From positions 558,001 to 622,000 of the forward strand of contig CAVPOX010000002.1 in the NCBI GenBank assembly GCA_963707075.1: a stretch of 64,000 nt of DNA, read 5' to 3'. How positions within the stretch are numbered: the stretch's first letter is position 1; the number at the start of each line of letters is the position of its first letter. This document shows, in pieces, positions 18,164-28,235 of this stretch. The notes under the pieces were generated by a model that was not told the DNA's origin, searched no databases, and worked only from the letters and a program-made list of their open reading frames with translations. The translations under genes were made by a program, and so were the position numbers. Source of the DNA: CAXMQZ01 sp963707075. Its GTDB lineage: Bacteria; Acidobacteriota; Thermoanaerobaculia; Multivoradales; JAHEKO01.

Positions 18164-19545
18164 GGGTGAGAATCGAAATCGCCGTTCAAGATATCGAGAA
18201 TGGCCCGATGTGTGGCCGGCTGCAAGATGATGCGGCGATGGGTACCCTCGACGTCGATCGGCTCAGTAGCGATCTGAGCTGTCTCTTGATCGGAGAGCCA
18301 TTTCTGGCTGCCCGCGGTCGCATGGCCATCCCCGTCGGTGATCACCACCGCCCGCAGCGTCGGCCTGCGACCAATCCCCCTGTCGTCCTCGAATGCCGTC
18401 TGCCACCGCCCGTTCTGCTGAAAAAGGACGGCCTTGGAGGCGGTCTCATTGTGCGTGTTCATGATCAGGTAGTAGCGTGTCGCGCCGAATCCTTCCACAT
18501 CGCGCTTCAGCACCCTGTGGAACCGCCCGGCACGGTCGAGTTGGTCCCGCAGGAACTGGAACCGCTCGTCCTCGGTGCCGAACCATGGCGCAGTCTTCTT
18601 CCGCGCCAACCGCTGGCGGATTTCGTCGTTGAATACCGACCAACCGTACTTTTGCCAGTTCTCAGCGGCGAAAAGATCCACCTGCAGATCCCGACCCTCC
18701 GGGTCCACAAAGAGATCACGAGTGTAGGCCGGCAGGTCCTGATACAGCGAGAGATAGGTGAACAGGGTCTCCGGAGCCCAGAACCGCCCGATGGTCCGGA
18801 CATACTTGCGGCCCCGATTCATCTCGCGCAAGATGCGGATCGAGCCCCCGTTCGAGCTACCGACGAGGATCATCCGATCCACCTCCAACTGGTCCTCGAC
18901 CTTCGCCTTGCCCGATTCGGCGTCCTGTAGATCCAGCGAGCCGAATTTCGCGAAATAGCGACAGATATGCGCCCCGTTGCTCTGACAGATGAGATTCACC
19001 CTTAAATGCGCCTGCCCGCGCACCTGCCGCAAGCGCTCCAGCTGCGCAGCCAGCAGCGCTGCCGAATCGACATTGTCCTGCCGCCAGTCATAAGCGAACA
19101 TGAAGAAGTTTTCGGTCGGTCCCGGCTGCTCCAGATCTCCGAACTGATACCCATTGGCTTCGAAGAGATCGACCAGTGGTTGATAGACCGGTACCCGCAG
19201 TACCCCCAGCAGACGCAGATTGCGGATGACTCCAGCGGGCACCAGATCAGGGCCTCCTCGATCGGCGAAGAGCGGTCTGGCGGTTCCGTGCCCCCGGTCG
19301 TGGGGACTTATCACCGAGTCCCCCTTCCCCCAGGTCAGCTCGCCGGTCGCGCGATCTCGCAGAGCAACACCGGTGACGCCGGGAACGAAGACCACCGGGA
19401 CTCGATCGTCGGCGGCCTGGAGCGGCGCCCTTACCTCGGGTGGCGGCGACTGCGAGCAGCCGATCCACCAACTCGGTGCCAGCACGACAGCCATGACAGC
19501 CACGGCTGCTTTCCAAACGCTCGATTCGAACCGGCACGGAGACAT
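18160..19545 (-). CDS. LCAT/PDAT-like lipoprotein acyltransferase or lipase
   Basis: 461 residues from ATG 19545, with GAGGTGG upstream. An N-terminal signal with WWIGC (Cys30) suggests a lipoprotein. The alpha/beta-hydrolase body follows the lecithin:cholesterol acyltransferase pattern: oxyanion segment VPVVFVPGVTGVAL, FAYDWRQDN, a nucleophile elbow around Ser189 (LICQSNGAHICRYF), then VVITDGDGHATAGSQKW for the acid and EGTHRRIIL for the His. The elbow reads C-Q-S-N-G-A instead of the usual G-x-S-x-G, so the first Gly is replaced; a second GSSNGGS is present further on. It is probably a periplasmic phospholipid acyltransferase or phospholipase. It is coupled by ATGA overlap to the MATE exporter. 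Confidence 0.72.
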   Translation of the reverse strand: MSPCRFESSVWKAAVAVMAVVLAPSWWIGCSQSPPPEVRAPLQAADDRVPVVFVPGVTGVALRDRATGELTWGKGDSVISPHDRGHGTARPLFADRGGPDLVPAGVIRNLRLLGVLRVPVYQPLVDLFEANGYQFGDLEQPGPTENFFMFAYDWRQDNVDSAALLAAQLERLRQVRGQAHLRVNLICQSNGAHICRYFAKFGSLDLQDAESGKAKVEDQLEVDRMILVGSSNGGSIRILREMNRGRKYVRTIGRFWAPETLFTYLSLYQDLPAYTRDLFVDPEGRDLQVDLFAAENWQKYGWSVFNDEIRQRLARKKTAPWFGTEDERFQFLRDQLDRAGRFHRVLKRDVEGFGATRYYLIMNTHNETASKAVLFQQNGRWQTAFEDDRGIGRRPTLRAVVITDGDGHATAGSQKWLSDQETAQIATEPIDVEGTHRRIILQPATHRAILDILNGDFDSHP

Positions 19546-19665
19546 AGCCACCTCACGGAGGGCGACTATACCCAAACGGACCGTTCGAGTCGCCCATGCT
19601 CGGGGTAGAATCTTCCGGTCTCTGCGAGTCAACAATCCGATTCGCATTGAACGGAGGGTCTATCG

Positions 19666-20046
19666 ATGCTTTCTCACGCAACCTACAAAGTCATTCACCT
19701 TCTGGGTATCTTCCTGCTATTCGCGGGCCTCGGAGGACTCTGGGCCTCGGTATCTGTGGCTTCGGAAGACTTGCGCAAAACCATCCGTCGCCTGGCTACG
19801 GCCGCTCACGGAGCCGCGATGCTGCTGATTCTCATCGCCGGTTTCGGCATGATGGCGAGACTGCAGATATCTCACTCATGGCCTCTGTGGATCTGGATCA
19901 AGCTCGTTGTCTGGCTGCTCCTGGCAGGGTATCCCGTCCTCCTGAAGCGGCAGGAGAGACCTTCCGGGCTGCTGTTCTTCCTGGCACCCCTACTCGGTGC
20001 GGTCGCCGCCTATGTAGCTCTCATGCATCTCGGCCAGACGCCCTGA
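19666..20046 (+). CDS. Small four-helix membrane protein
   Basis: 126 residues with four hydrophobic helices (about 7-28, 45-64, 72-92 and 100-120). A GGAGGG site lies upstream of ATG 19666. His residues near helix starts (YKVIHLLGIF, TAAHGAAM, ISHSWPLW) give it a look similar to small cytochrome b561/SirB2/CopD-like helical proteins, but no diagnostic motif is complete. It is only 6 bp before thyA in the same direction, so transcription is probably shared. I can support only an integral membrane protein of unknown function. Confidence 0.72.
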   Translation: MLSHATYKVIHLLGIFLLFAGLGGLWASVSVASEDLRKTIRRLATAAHGAAMLLILIAGFGMMARLQISHSWPLWIWIKLVVWLLLAGYPVLLKRQERPSGLLFFLAPLLGAVAAYVALMHLGQTP

Positions 20047-20052
20047 CTCCCG

Positions 20053-20847
20053 ATGCGCCAATACCTCGATCTCATGCAGCATACGCTCGATCACGGTGTC
20101 GAGAAATCCGACAGGACCGGAACGGGAACCCGAAGTATCTTCGGCTATCAGATGCGCTTCGATCTGAGCGATCGATTTCCCCTGCTGACCACCAAGAAGC
20201 TGCACATCCCATCGATCCTCCACGAGCTCCTGTGGTTTTTGAGCGGCGATTCCAATATCGCCTATCTCAAGCAGAACAACGTGAAGATCTGGGACGATTG
20301 GGCCGATGATGACGGTGAGCTGGGACCTGTCTATGGCACCCAATGGCGCTCCTGGCCAACGGCAGAGGGTCGCAAGATCGATCAGATCTCGGCGGTGGTG
20401 GACCAGATTAGCCACAACCCCGATTCGCGTCGCCACATCGTCAGTGCCTGGAACGTCGGGGAGATCGATCGGATGGCACTACCACCGTGCCATCTGTTGT
20501 TCCAGTTCTGGGTCGCCGAAGGCCGACTCTCATGTCAGCTCTACCAGCGCAGTGCGGACGTCTTTCTCGGAGTTCCCTTCAATATCGCCTCCTACGCTTT
20601 TCTGACCCGAATGATGGCTCAGGTCTGTGGACTCGAACCGGGCGAGTTTGTTCACACTTTCGGCGACGCCCATCTGTATCTCAATCATCTCGATCAGGCC
20701 CGACTTCAGCTGGAGCGTCAACCCCGCCCTCTGCCACGCCTCGAGCTCAACCCGAAGGTGAGATCCATTCTCGATTTCAAGTACGAGGATTTCCACCTCG
20801 AAGGCTATGACCCCCATCCACACATCAGGGCGCCGATCGCAGTATGA
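20053..20847 (+). CDS. thyA: Thymidylate synthase
   Basis: 264 residues, exactly the length of E. coli ThyA. It converts dUMP and methylene-tetrahydrofolate to dTMP and dihydrofolate. The nucleophile is Cys146 in LPPCHLLFQFWV, the same number as in E. coli. RTGTGTRSIFGYQMRF, the WDDWAD segment, and QRSADVFLGVPFNIASYA are conserved folate and dUMP contacts. It starts 6 bp after the small membrane gene with no clear Shine-Dalgarno, suggesting coupled translation, and overlaps folA by 4 bp (ATGA). The classical ThyA, which consumes tetrahydrofolate, fits with an adjacent DHFR to regenerate it. Confidence 0.97.
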   Translation: MRQYLDLMQHTLDHGVEKSDRTGTGTRSIFGYQMRFDLSDRFPLLTTKKLHIPSILHELLWFLSGDSNIAYLKQNNVKIWDDWADDDGELGPVYGTQWRSWPTAEGRKIDQISAVVDQISHNPDSRRHIVSAWNVGEIDRMALPPCHLLFQFWVAEGRLSCQLYQRSADVFLGVPFNIASYAFLTRMMAQVCGLEPGEFVHTFGDAHLYLNHLDQARLQLERQPRPLPRLELNPKVRSILDFKYEDFHLEGYDPHPHIRAPIAV

Positions 20848-21335
20848 AGGTGTCGATCATCGCAGCGGTTGCGGACAACGGCGTCATCGGTCTCGACAAC
20901 GGCCTTCCCTGGCACCTCTCTGCCGACCTTCAGCGATTCAAGCGTCTGACCATGGGGCATCATTTGCTGATCGGTCGCAAGACGTTCGCAGCGATCGGCC
21001 GGTCTCTGCCGGGGCGGTCGATGGTCGTCATTTCTCGCGGTCGGCCCACTCTGCCTGCAGGCGTCGCTCTGACGTCGTCGTTGGAGGAGGCCATCGAATT
21101 GGCCAGAGGCGCCCAGGACACAGAGGCTTTCGTCGCTGGCGGAGCGCAGATCTACGCTCTCGCCCTGCCGTTGGCCGACAGGCTGTACCTGACACGGATT
21201 CACGCCACCTTCGCCGGCGATGCCTTCTTCCCAGATGTCGACCTTGGAGCCTGGAAGCTGATCGATCACGAGGACCATCGTGCTGCCGACGCGACAGCGA
21301 TCAGCTACTCGTTCTTGACGTACGAACGCCCGTAG
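20844..21335 (+). CDS. folA: Dihydrofolate reductase
   Basis: 163 residues. It reduces the dihydrofolate made by ThyA using NADPH. Typical elements are ADNGVIGLDNGLPWHLSADL with the Met20-type loop, MGHHLLIGRKTFAAIGRSLPGR (in two parts), VFVAGGAQIYALALP-type GGxxIY (here FVAGGAQIYA), and LTRIHATFAGDAFFPDV. The ATG overlaps the thyA stop (20844-20847). The last 35 bases overlap the convergent histidine kinase gene, so the C-terminal SFLTYERP is encoded opposite the kinase C-terminus. Confidence 0.96.
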   Translation: MKVSIIAAVADNGVIGLDNGLPWHLSADLQRFKRLTMGHHLLIGRKTFAAIGRSLPGRSMVVISRGRPTLPAGVALTSSLEEAIELARGAQDTEAFVAGGAQIYALALPLADRLYLTRIHATFAGDAFFPDVDLGAWKLIDHEDHRAADATAISYSFLTYERP

Positions 21336-23748
21336 CAAGGTCGGCCTGTTGCGCCTCGGGCCGCCAGTCCCGCAGGACTCCGTGGACTCTAGCCAGCAGC
21401 TCCTTGACACTGAAGGGTTTGACCAGCAACTCGGTGTCGGGCATCAGGACACCATGTTGCACGATGGTCTCATCGGCGTGGCCCGAGATGAACAGGACCT
21501 TGAGATCTGGCTGTGTCTCCTGCAACTGGGCAGCCAGCACCGGGCCGCTCATTCCCGGCATGACCACGTCACTCAACAGGAGATCGAGGGGTTCGTGCAG
21601 ATTCGCGAAGATCTCGAGCGCCTCGCTTGGGCTGGCCGCCTCGAGGACACGATAGCCACTGCGCTCGAGGATCATCCGGGTCAAAGATCGCACCGCAGCT
21701 TCGTCCTCGACCACCAGGACGTTCTCGGAGCCCTGCATGTCGCTGGGCCGAGGATGCGGGGCGTCTTGCGTGAGAGGCTCGACTGAACGTGGGAAGAAGA
21801 CGCTGAACGTGGTCCCTTCGCCAGGCGCCGAGTCCACCCAGATGCGGCCCCCATTCTGCTTGACAACACCGTAGACGGTCGATAGCCCCATTCCGGTTCC
21901 CTTGCCCAGCTCCTTGGTGGTGAAGAACGGCTCGAAAATACGGTCCCGGACGTCCGCGTCCATGCCAATGCCGGTATCGGTCACTACCACCCCGACAAAC
22001 GGACCGGCGTGTGAATCGCCATTGCTGCCTTCTCCCTGCAAGTCGCGACTCTCGGTTCGGATGGTGAGCGTACCCCCCTGGGGCATGGCGTCGCGGGCAT
22101 TGACCGCCAAATTGATCAGGACCTGCTCGAGTTGGCCCGGGTCGGTCCTGATTCGCTGCGCCGAGCCGTCAGAGTCGGTGGCCAGCTCGATGTCCTCGCC
22201 GATCAGCCGACGTAGCATGGTCTGCAATTCACCTACCTGAGCTTCAAGATCCACGACCTTGGGACTGATGACCTGCTTGCGGCCGAAGGCCAGAAGTTGC
22301 TGCGTGAGCTCGGCGGCATGCTGACCCGCGAGCCGTATCTCTTCTACGTGGTTGCGAATCGGGTCCTGATCGGGCAGCTTCTCGAGAACCAGCTCACTGT
22401 ATCCATTGATGGCGGTCAGCAAGTTGTTGAAGTCATGGGCCACGCCTCCGGCCAGGCGACCGATGGCTTCCATCTTCTGAGCCTGGCGCAGCTGCTCCTC
22501 GCTCTTCATCAGTGCCTGCTCCGCCACTCGGCGCTCAGTGACATCGCGAACAACCCCGACCACACCCTCGATATTGCCCTCAGCACCGCGCAGCGGCCGA
22601 TAGGTCTCATGGGTAACAAGGGAGACACCGTTGGGAAGGTCGTGATGCAGATTGCTCGCCCTTTGCGGCTCGCCAGCCATGGCGCGCTGCATCATCTCCT
22701 TTACGCCGAGCGCAACGAGGTGGGGGAAGACCTCCCACGGTGGCTGTGCCTCGCGCAGAACCCTGTCTCGCGACGTGCTGGTGAGCTCCTCCATCGCCCG
22801 GTTCCACGACACGAACCGGAACTCACGATCCAGAACCATGACTCCATCACTCATCGACTCGACGACACTGGTGTAGAGCTCCTGGGACGCGTGCAGCTGC
22901 TCCTCGGCACGCTTGCGCTCGATCGCCAGCGCGATGTGCCCTCCGACGGATCCGAAGAACTCCAGGTCCCGCTCCGAGAAGGCACCTTCATCGCGGTAGT
23001 GCTGCACGGCAAGCACGCCAATGGTTCGATTGGGTGTGATCAGGGGAACTCCCATCCACGATGGCGAGCTCGCACCCACGAGCTCGACCTCGCCCATGGC
23101 AATCAGGTGCTGAAAGCGAGCCTCGGTCAGCAACAAGGGCTGACCGGTCCGCAAGACAAAATCGGTACAGGTCTTGCCCCTGGGAATCGGTTCCTGAAAA
23201 GTGTCGAACTGGTCTGCGAAGTAGGGGAAGTGAATGGTGTCGTCCTCTTCGTCGAGGAGGGCGACAAAGCAATTCTCGGCGTAGATGACACGTCGTAGTG
23301 ATGCGTGGACCAGCTTCAGCAGTTCGTCCAGATTGGCCGTTTCGACGACACCGCGGATAATGCCCGAGATGACCTCCCTCTCGGTCTCCGTCCGTCGTCT
23401 AGAGCTGACGTCCGAGACCACCGCGAAGCTTCCCAGATACTTGCCATGCGCATCGAACAGCGCCTGCGGCGATACCAGGACCGGGATCTCGAGAGCATCC
23501 CGGGAAACCACAACCGTTTCGTAGGGGTCTGCAGCGCCGTATTCCCGGAGATTCAACTGGGAATGGAACTCGTCGAGCAACCGCGGCACGATGAAGTTGG
23601 ACGAGGATTGTCCGATCACCTCTTCCCGCGGGTAACCCGAAAGGCGACAGAGGGCATCGTTGACAAAGACCAGGTCGCCCCTGGCGTCGGCAACGGCGAC
23701 GCCCTCAGCCATGGTCTCGACGATCCGCGCGAAGAACTCTCTGTTCAT
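21301..23748 (-). CDS. Hybrid histidine kinase (PAS-GAF-PAS-HisKA-HATPase-REC)
   Basis: 815 residues from ATG 23748, with GGAG five bases upstream; the frame is open a further 41 codons without a site. Layout: PAS (about 5-115), GAF (about 130-278; ENCFVALLDEEDD, TDFVLRTGQPLLLTEARF), PAS (about 290-405), dimerisation helix with phospho-His438 in GGVAHDFNNLLTA, HATPase (NLAVNARDAMP, DTGIGM, GTGMGLSTV) and a C-terminal receiver with the acceptor Asp in LLLSDVVMPGMSG and Lys in LVKPFS. No membrane helix is present, so it senses a cytoplasmic signal. No phytochrome PHY domain is seen despite the nearby haem oxygenase. The output partner is not encoded here. Confidence 0.93.
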   Translation of the reverse strand: MNREFFARIVETMAEGVAVADARGDLVFVNDALCRLSGYPREEVIGQSSSNFIVPRLLDEFHSQLNLREYGAADPYETVVVSRDALEIPVLVSPQALFDAHGKYLGSFAVVSDVSSRRRTETEREVISGIIRGVVETANLDELLKLVHASLRRVIYAENCFVALLDEEDDTIHFPYFADQFDTFQEPIPRGKTCTDFVLRTGQPLLLTEARFQHLIAMGEVELVGASSPSWMGVPLITPNRTIGVLAVQHYRDEGAFSERDLEFFGSVGGHIALAIERKRAEEQLHASQELYTSVVESMSDGVMVLDREFRFVSWNRAMEELTSTSRDRVLREAQPPWEVFPHLVALGVKEMMQRAMAGEPQRASNLHHDLPNGVSLVTHETYRPLRGAEGNIEGVVGVVRDVTERRVAEQALMKSEEQLRQAQKMEAIGRLAGGVAHDFNNLLTAINGYSELVLEKLPDQDPIRNHVEEIRLAGQHAAELTQQLLAFGRKQVISPKVVDLEAQVGELQTMLRRLIGEDIELATDSDGSAQRIRTDPGQLEQVLINLAVNARDAMPQGGTLTIRTESRDLQGEGSNGDSHAGPFVGVVVTDTGIGMDADVRDRIFEPFFTTKELGKGTGMGLSTVYGVVKQNGGRIWVDSAPGEGTTFSVFFPRSVEPLTQDAPHPRPSDMQGSENVLVVEDEAAVRSLTRMILERSGYRVLEAASPSEALEIFANLHEPLDLLLSDVVMPGMSGPVLAAQLQETQPDLKVLFISGHADETIVQHGVLMPDTELLVKPFSVKELLARVHGVLRDWRPEAQQADLATGVRTSRTSS

Positions 23749-24055
23749 AGCTGCTCCGGCACTGCCAAGCCGATTGGACCAAATCTCGAAGCTCGATGCA
23801 GTGAATCCTTCCACGGAGGTCTTGACTGCAAGCCGGCAGGTCGATAGTTTCTCTCGGTCATCAAGAACCATGCCGGCTTGGTCTCACCGGGTACCCGGTT
23901 CTGCTGAGACAAGGGAATTACTTGCGCTACACGCTCAGGAAGATCGGGCCGGTGGGTCTCGTCTTTTTCACAGTCAAGGGGCTGATCTGGCTGCTGGCTT
24001 GAGCGGCCATGGTGGTGCTGGCGATCGACTGACTTTCGACAATCGGAGAAACGCG
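23749..24055. other. Divergent intergenic region between histidine kinase and haem oxygenase genes
   Basis: 307 bases. Apart from the candidate 26-codon peptide at 23922-24002 and the GGAGA site for the haem oxygenase near 24045, I see no clear promoter boxes, long inverted repeats or RNA gene. Confidence 0.5.
23922..24002 (+). CDS. Candidate 26-residue membrane peptide
   Basis: Short frame TTG 23922 to TGA 24000-24002. AAGGGA at 23911-23916 lies five bases before the TTG, a good ribosome site. The translation begins RYTLRKIGPVGLVFF and continues as a hydrophobic helix ending GLIWLLA: a basic, positively charged start followed by one membrane-length helix. No in-frame ATG or GTG exists upstream before a TGA. 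It precedes the haem oxygenase-like gene by 54 bases. It could be a small membrane protein or a leader peptide, or a chance frame. Only the ribosome site and the amphipathic/hydrophobic pattern support it. Confidence 0.4.
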   Translation: MRYTLRKIGPVGLVFFTVKGLIWLLA

Positions 24056-24691
24056 ATGATCCATTCCAATGGCGGTACCATGCAGCGTCTGCGAGATGCG
24101 ACTCGCGATGAGCACGAACGAGCCGAACACCACGCATTCCAGCAAGCGATGTTCAAAGGAGAGCTGTCGCGCGGCGACTACACTGCCTGGCTCGGTCAGA
24201 TGTATCTCGTTCACGATGCCCTCGAGACCGCTCTGCGACGGTGCGCTGCCGAGCACGAATCCATCCGCCGGGTGGTTCGCGAGTACCAATACCAGGTCCC
24301 ATACCTGCGCGAGGATCTGGAGTTCTTCGGTGTCGATTCGGAGCAAATCGAGCCCACACCGGCGACCAAGAGATTCATCTCCCTTATCGAGAAGAACCAG
24401 AGCGACCCCGTGCTGCTTCTCGGTATGCACTACGTCCTCGAAGGCAGCAACAACGGCTCGCGCTTCATCGCCCGACAGGTCGCCAAGGCATACGGTCTGG
24501 CGCCCGGCGCCGGCCTGCGCTACCTGGTGCCCTACGGCGAAAGACAACGAGAATACTGGATGACGTTCAAGAACGACATGGGTGAGGTGAACTTTACCGA
24601 TGACGAAGCATCTCGCCTGGTGGAGGCTGCCAAGGCCATGTACCAGACGGTCGCCGATCTCTCGGACGACCTCTCGGCGGCACCAGACTAG
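24056..24691 (+). CDS. Haem oxygenase-like protein (biliverdin-producing type)
   Basis: 211 residues from ATG 24056, with GGAGA about 7 bases upstream. The N-terminal LRDATRDEHERAEHHAF aligns with the proximal haem-ligand helix of haem oxygenases (pattern L+xxT+xxHxxAE). The distal-helix segment GMHYVLEGSNNGSRF matches YVLEGSxxGG of bacterial HemO/BphO, with Asn-Gly-Ser in place of the usual second Gly pair. The family opens haem to biliverdin, CO and iron, for iron recovery or for bilin chromophores. No phytochrome gene is in the window; the divergent kinase has GAF but no PHY. I favour iron release, with moderate certainty because the distal motif is altered. Confidence 0.78.
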   Translation: MIHSNGGTMQRLRDATRDEHERAEHHAFQQAMFKGELSRGDYTAWLGQMYLVHDALETALRRCAAEHESIRRVVREYQYQVPYLREDLEFFGVDSEQIEPTPATKRFISLIEKNQSDPVLLLGMHYVLEGSNNGSRFIARQVAKAYGLAPGAGLRYLVPYGERQREYWMTFKNDMGEVNFTDDEASRLVEAAKAMYQTVADLSDDLSAAPD

Positions 24692-24701
24692 GATGGGGTA
24701 A

Positions 24702-24721
24702 CGGGGCCCCGCAGGGCCCCG
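24702..24721. terminator. GC-rich hairpin between convergent genes
   Basis: CGGGGCCC (24702-24709) pairs perfectly with GGGCCCCG (24714-24721) around CGCA. It lies between the end of the haem oxygenase gene and the end of acs, facing each other. No U-tract follows on either strand, so it may slow rather than stop transcription. Confidence 0.4.
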
Positions 24722-24729
24722 CTGCGCAC

Positions 24730-26715
<1,986 letters not shown>

Positions 26716-26771
26716 GGTCATCTCCGACTTCTTGGTTGGATGGGGTTTGCCAGTGAGGTTATCAAGTTGCT

Positions 26772-27959
26772 TCAGAAACTGTAGATCGCTGCGAATTGCG
26801 TGCGAAAGTCGTCGGCCGAGTCCGGTCCCGATTCGACCACCACATACTCGGTATTCCAGTAGGAAAGCTCCAGGGCGAATTGAATGTGGTCGGTCAGGGA
26901 GTAGAAGGCGTTCCAGAAGATGGAACTGTTGAAGGTCCGATCGCTCTCTTCCAGAACGTCGTCGTCCGGATCGGTGAGGGTGAATCCCAGGTGGTGAGTG
27001 ATATCACCAAAGGGACCCAGGTCCAGACTGATCCAGCCACCGGTGTCCCCGATCTCCTCGTTGCGCTCGAGATTGACACCCTGACCTATGCCGCCGAGGT
27101 ACTGGGCAAGGTTGACACCGGTATAGGCCTCGGCCTTGACCGTGACCTTCTCGGTCAGAGGTACCTTCAGATCCAGGTTTGCCGACCAACTGTCAAAACG
27201 CTCTGCGTTGCCGAGATCATCCAGGTCGTACTCCTCTTCCGCCCAATGACCCGAGAGGCCGATATCGAAAGCCCCCGAATGCCAGCCGAGACGGCCCTGG
27301 AATCCGGGAAGACCGGAGTCGGTCCCCGCGTCCACATTCGCAAAGACGCTGTCGGTGGTGCCAATATCGCGGGTGATGGCGCCGGCGAGCTGCAAGCTCG
27401 AATCGTCCGACACCGCAAAGTCCCTTGCCAGGCGAATCTGGGGCCGCCGATAACCGATGTTTCCAGCCCACCACTGCACCGAGTAGTTCACCGTCACGGG
27501 AACCAGCGGCGAGATGACGTCGGGAGCCTGGCCCGCCAGGAACTTCCATCCCGAATCCCGCCAATTCAAGTCGATATATGCCAACCGCAACATCGGTCGG
27601 GGCTTGTTCTCCTCACCCCCGCCGTAGAAGTCGATCTCGACACGACCCTGGGTTGCGAGACTCCTGCCCTCCTTGTCGGGCCCCCTCACCCAGAGACCCA
27701 AACGCGTCTGGTTGGCCGTCATGTTGAACTCATCGTCGTCCTCGTTGCCAGGCTCCAGATCCACCCACTTGATGAAGTTGCCGGGGTCGGCCGCCGCCGT
27801 GTCGTATGCGGCATCCAGCTTGATGTATCCATAGAGCTGCAACTCGACAGTCGACCAGACCGACTGCTTGCTGGTCTCGGCTTCTTCAGCCGACAAAGAG
27901 ACCGCCGAGGCCCAGACAAGGACCATAGCGACGCAAACATCTCGGTGGAATCTGTTCAT
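26772..27959 (-). CDS. Outer-membrane porin-like protein (DcaP-like)
   Basis: 395 residues from ATG 27959 (MNRFHRDVCVAMVLVWA), a signal peptide start; GAGGT lies upstream, while the longer frame to 28148 reads as non-coding. The mature sequence alternates polar and aromatic residues in beta strands and ends in Phe (FAAIYSF), the usual C-terminal signal of outer-membrane barrels. LQLYGYIKLDAAYDTAAAD resembles the first strand of DcaP-type trimeric porins, which carry organic acids. It sits upstream of acs and divergent from a monocarboxylate-type MFS transporter, so uptake of a small organic acid is likely. The family name is tentative. Confidence 0.72.
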   Translation of the reverse strand: MNRFHRDVCVAMVLVWASAVSLSAEEAETSKQSVWSTVELQLYGYIKLDAAYDTAAADPGNFIKWVDLEPGNEDDDEFNMTANQTRLGLWVRGPDKEGRSLATQGRVEIDFYGGGEENKPRPMLRLAYIDLNWRDSGWKFLAGQAPDVISPLVPVTVNYSVQWWAGNIGYRRPQIRLARDFAVSDDSSLQLAGAITRDIGTTDSVFANVDAGTDSGLPGFQGRLGWHSGAFDIGLSGHWAEEEYDLDDLGNAERFDSWSANLDLKVPLTEKVTVKAEAYTGVNLAQYLGGIGQGVNLERNEEIGDTGGWISLDLGPFGDITHHLGFTLTDPDDDVLEESDRTFNSSIFWNAFYSLTDHIQFALELSYWNTEYVVVESGPDSADDFRTQFAAIYSF

Positions 27960-28235
27960 GGCGGCAGACCTCGGGCCCGTGGAATAGTCTGAAAGAGAAA
28001 CAGCCTGCAGATTTGGAGCGACTGCTCCGACGGAGATTGTTGCAACGCCTGAACAGGCGAGAAACACCTGTCGGGGTAGGCTCTCGACCCACCCATTCAG
28101 GGCGTTTCCCGTGACGCGGCAGGTGCTACTCTCACGCACGGCCGGCAAGAGACGGGGAGGCGTGTCCGGTCACCCACTAACGGCATTCGACTGCGGACTA
28201 CCGCACAATCCACATCACTCCCGAGGAGAGGCTCT

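Noticed and set aside
22297..23298. A 333-codon frame antisense to the histidine kinase
   Set aside because: It lies fully inside a gene with PAS, GAF, HisKA and REC motifs and reads as compositional shadow without a site or domain.
21301..23748. The kinase as a bacteriophytochrome
   Set aside because: It has PAS and GAF but no PHY domain and no obvious bilin-binding Cys, so the nearby haem oxygenase alone is not enough.
23660..24055. A 5' extension of the haem oxygenase frame to 23660
   Set aside because: The first 132 codons overlap the kinase start region, look non-coding and lack a ribosome site; ATG 24056 has one.
26796..27992. A 398-codon frame antisense to the porin gene
   Set aside because: The minus-strand protein has signal peptide, barrel pattern and C-terminal Phe; the plus frame has none of these.
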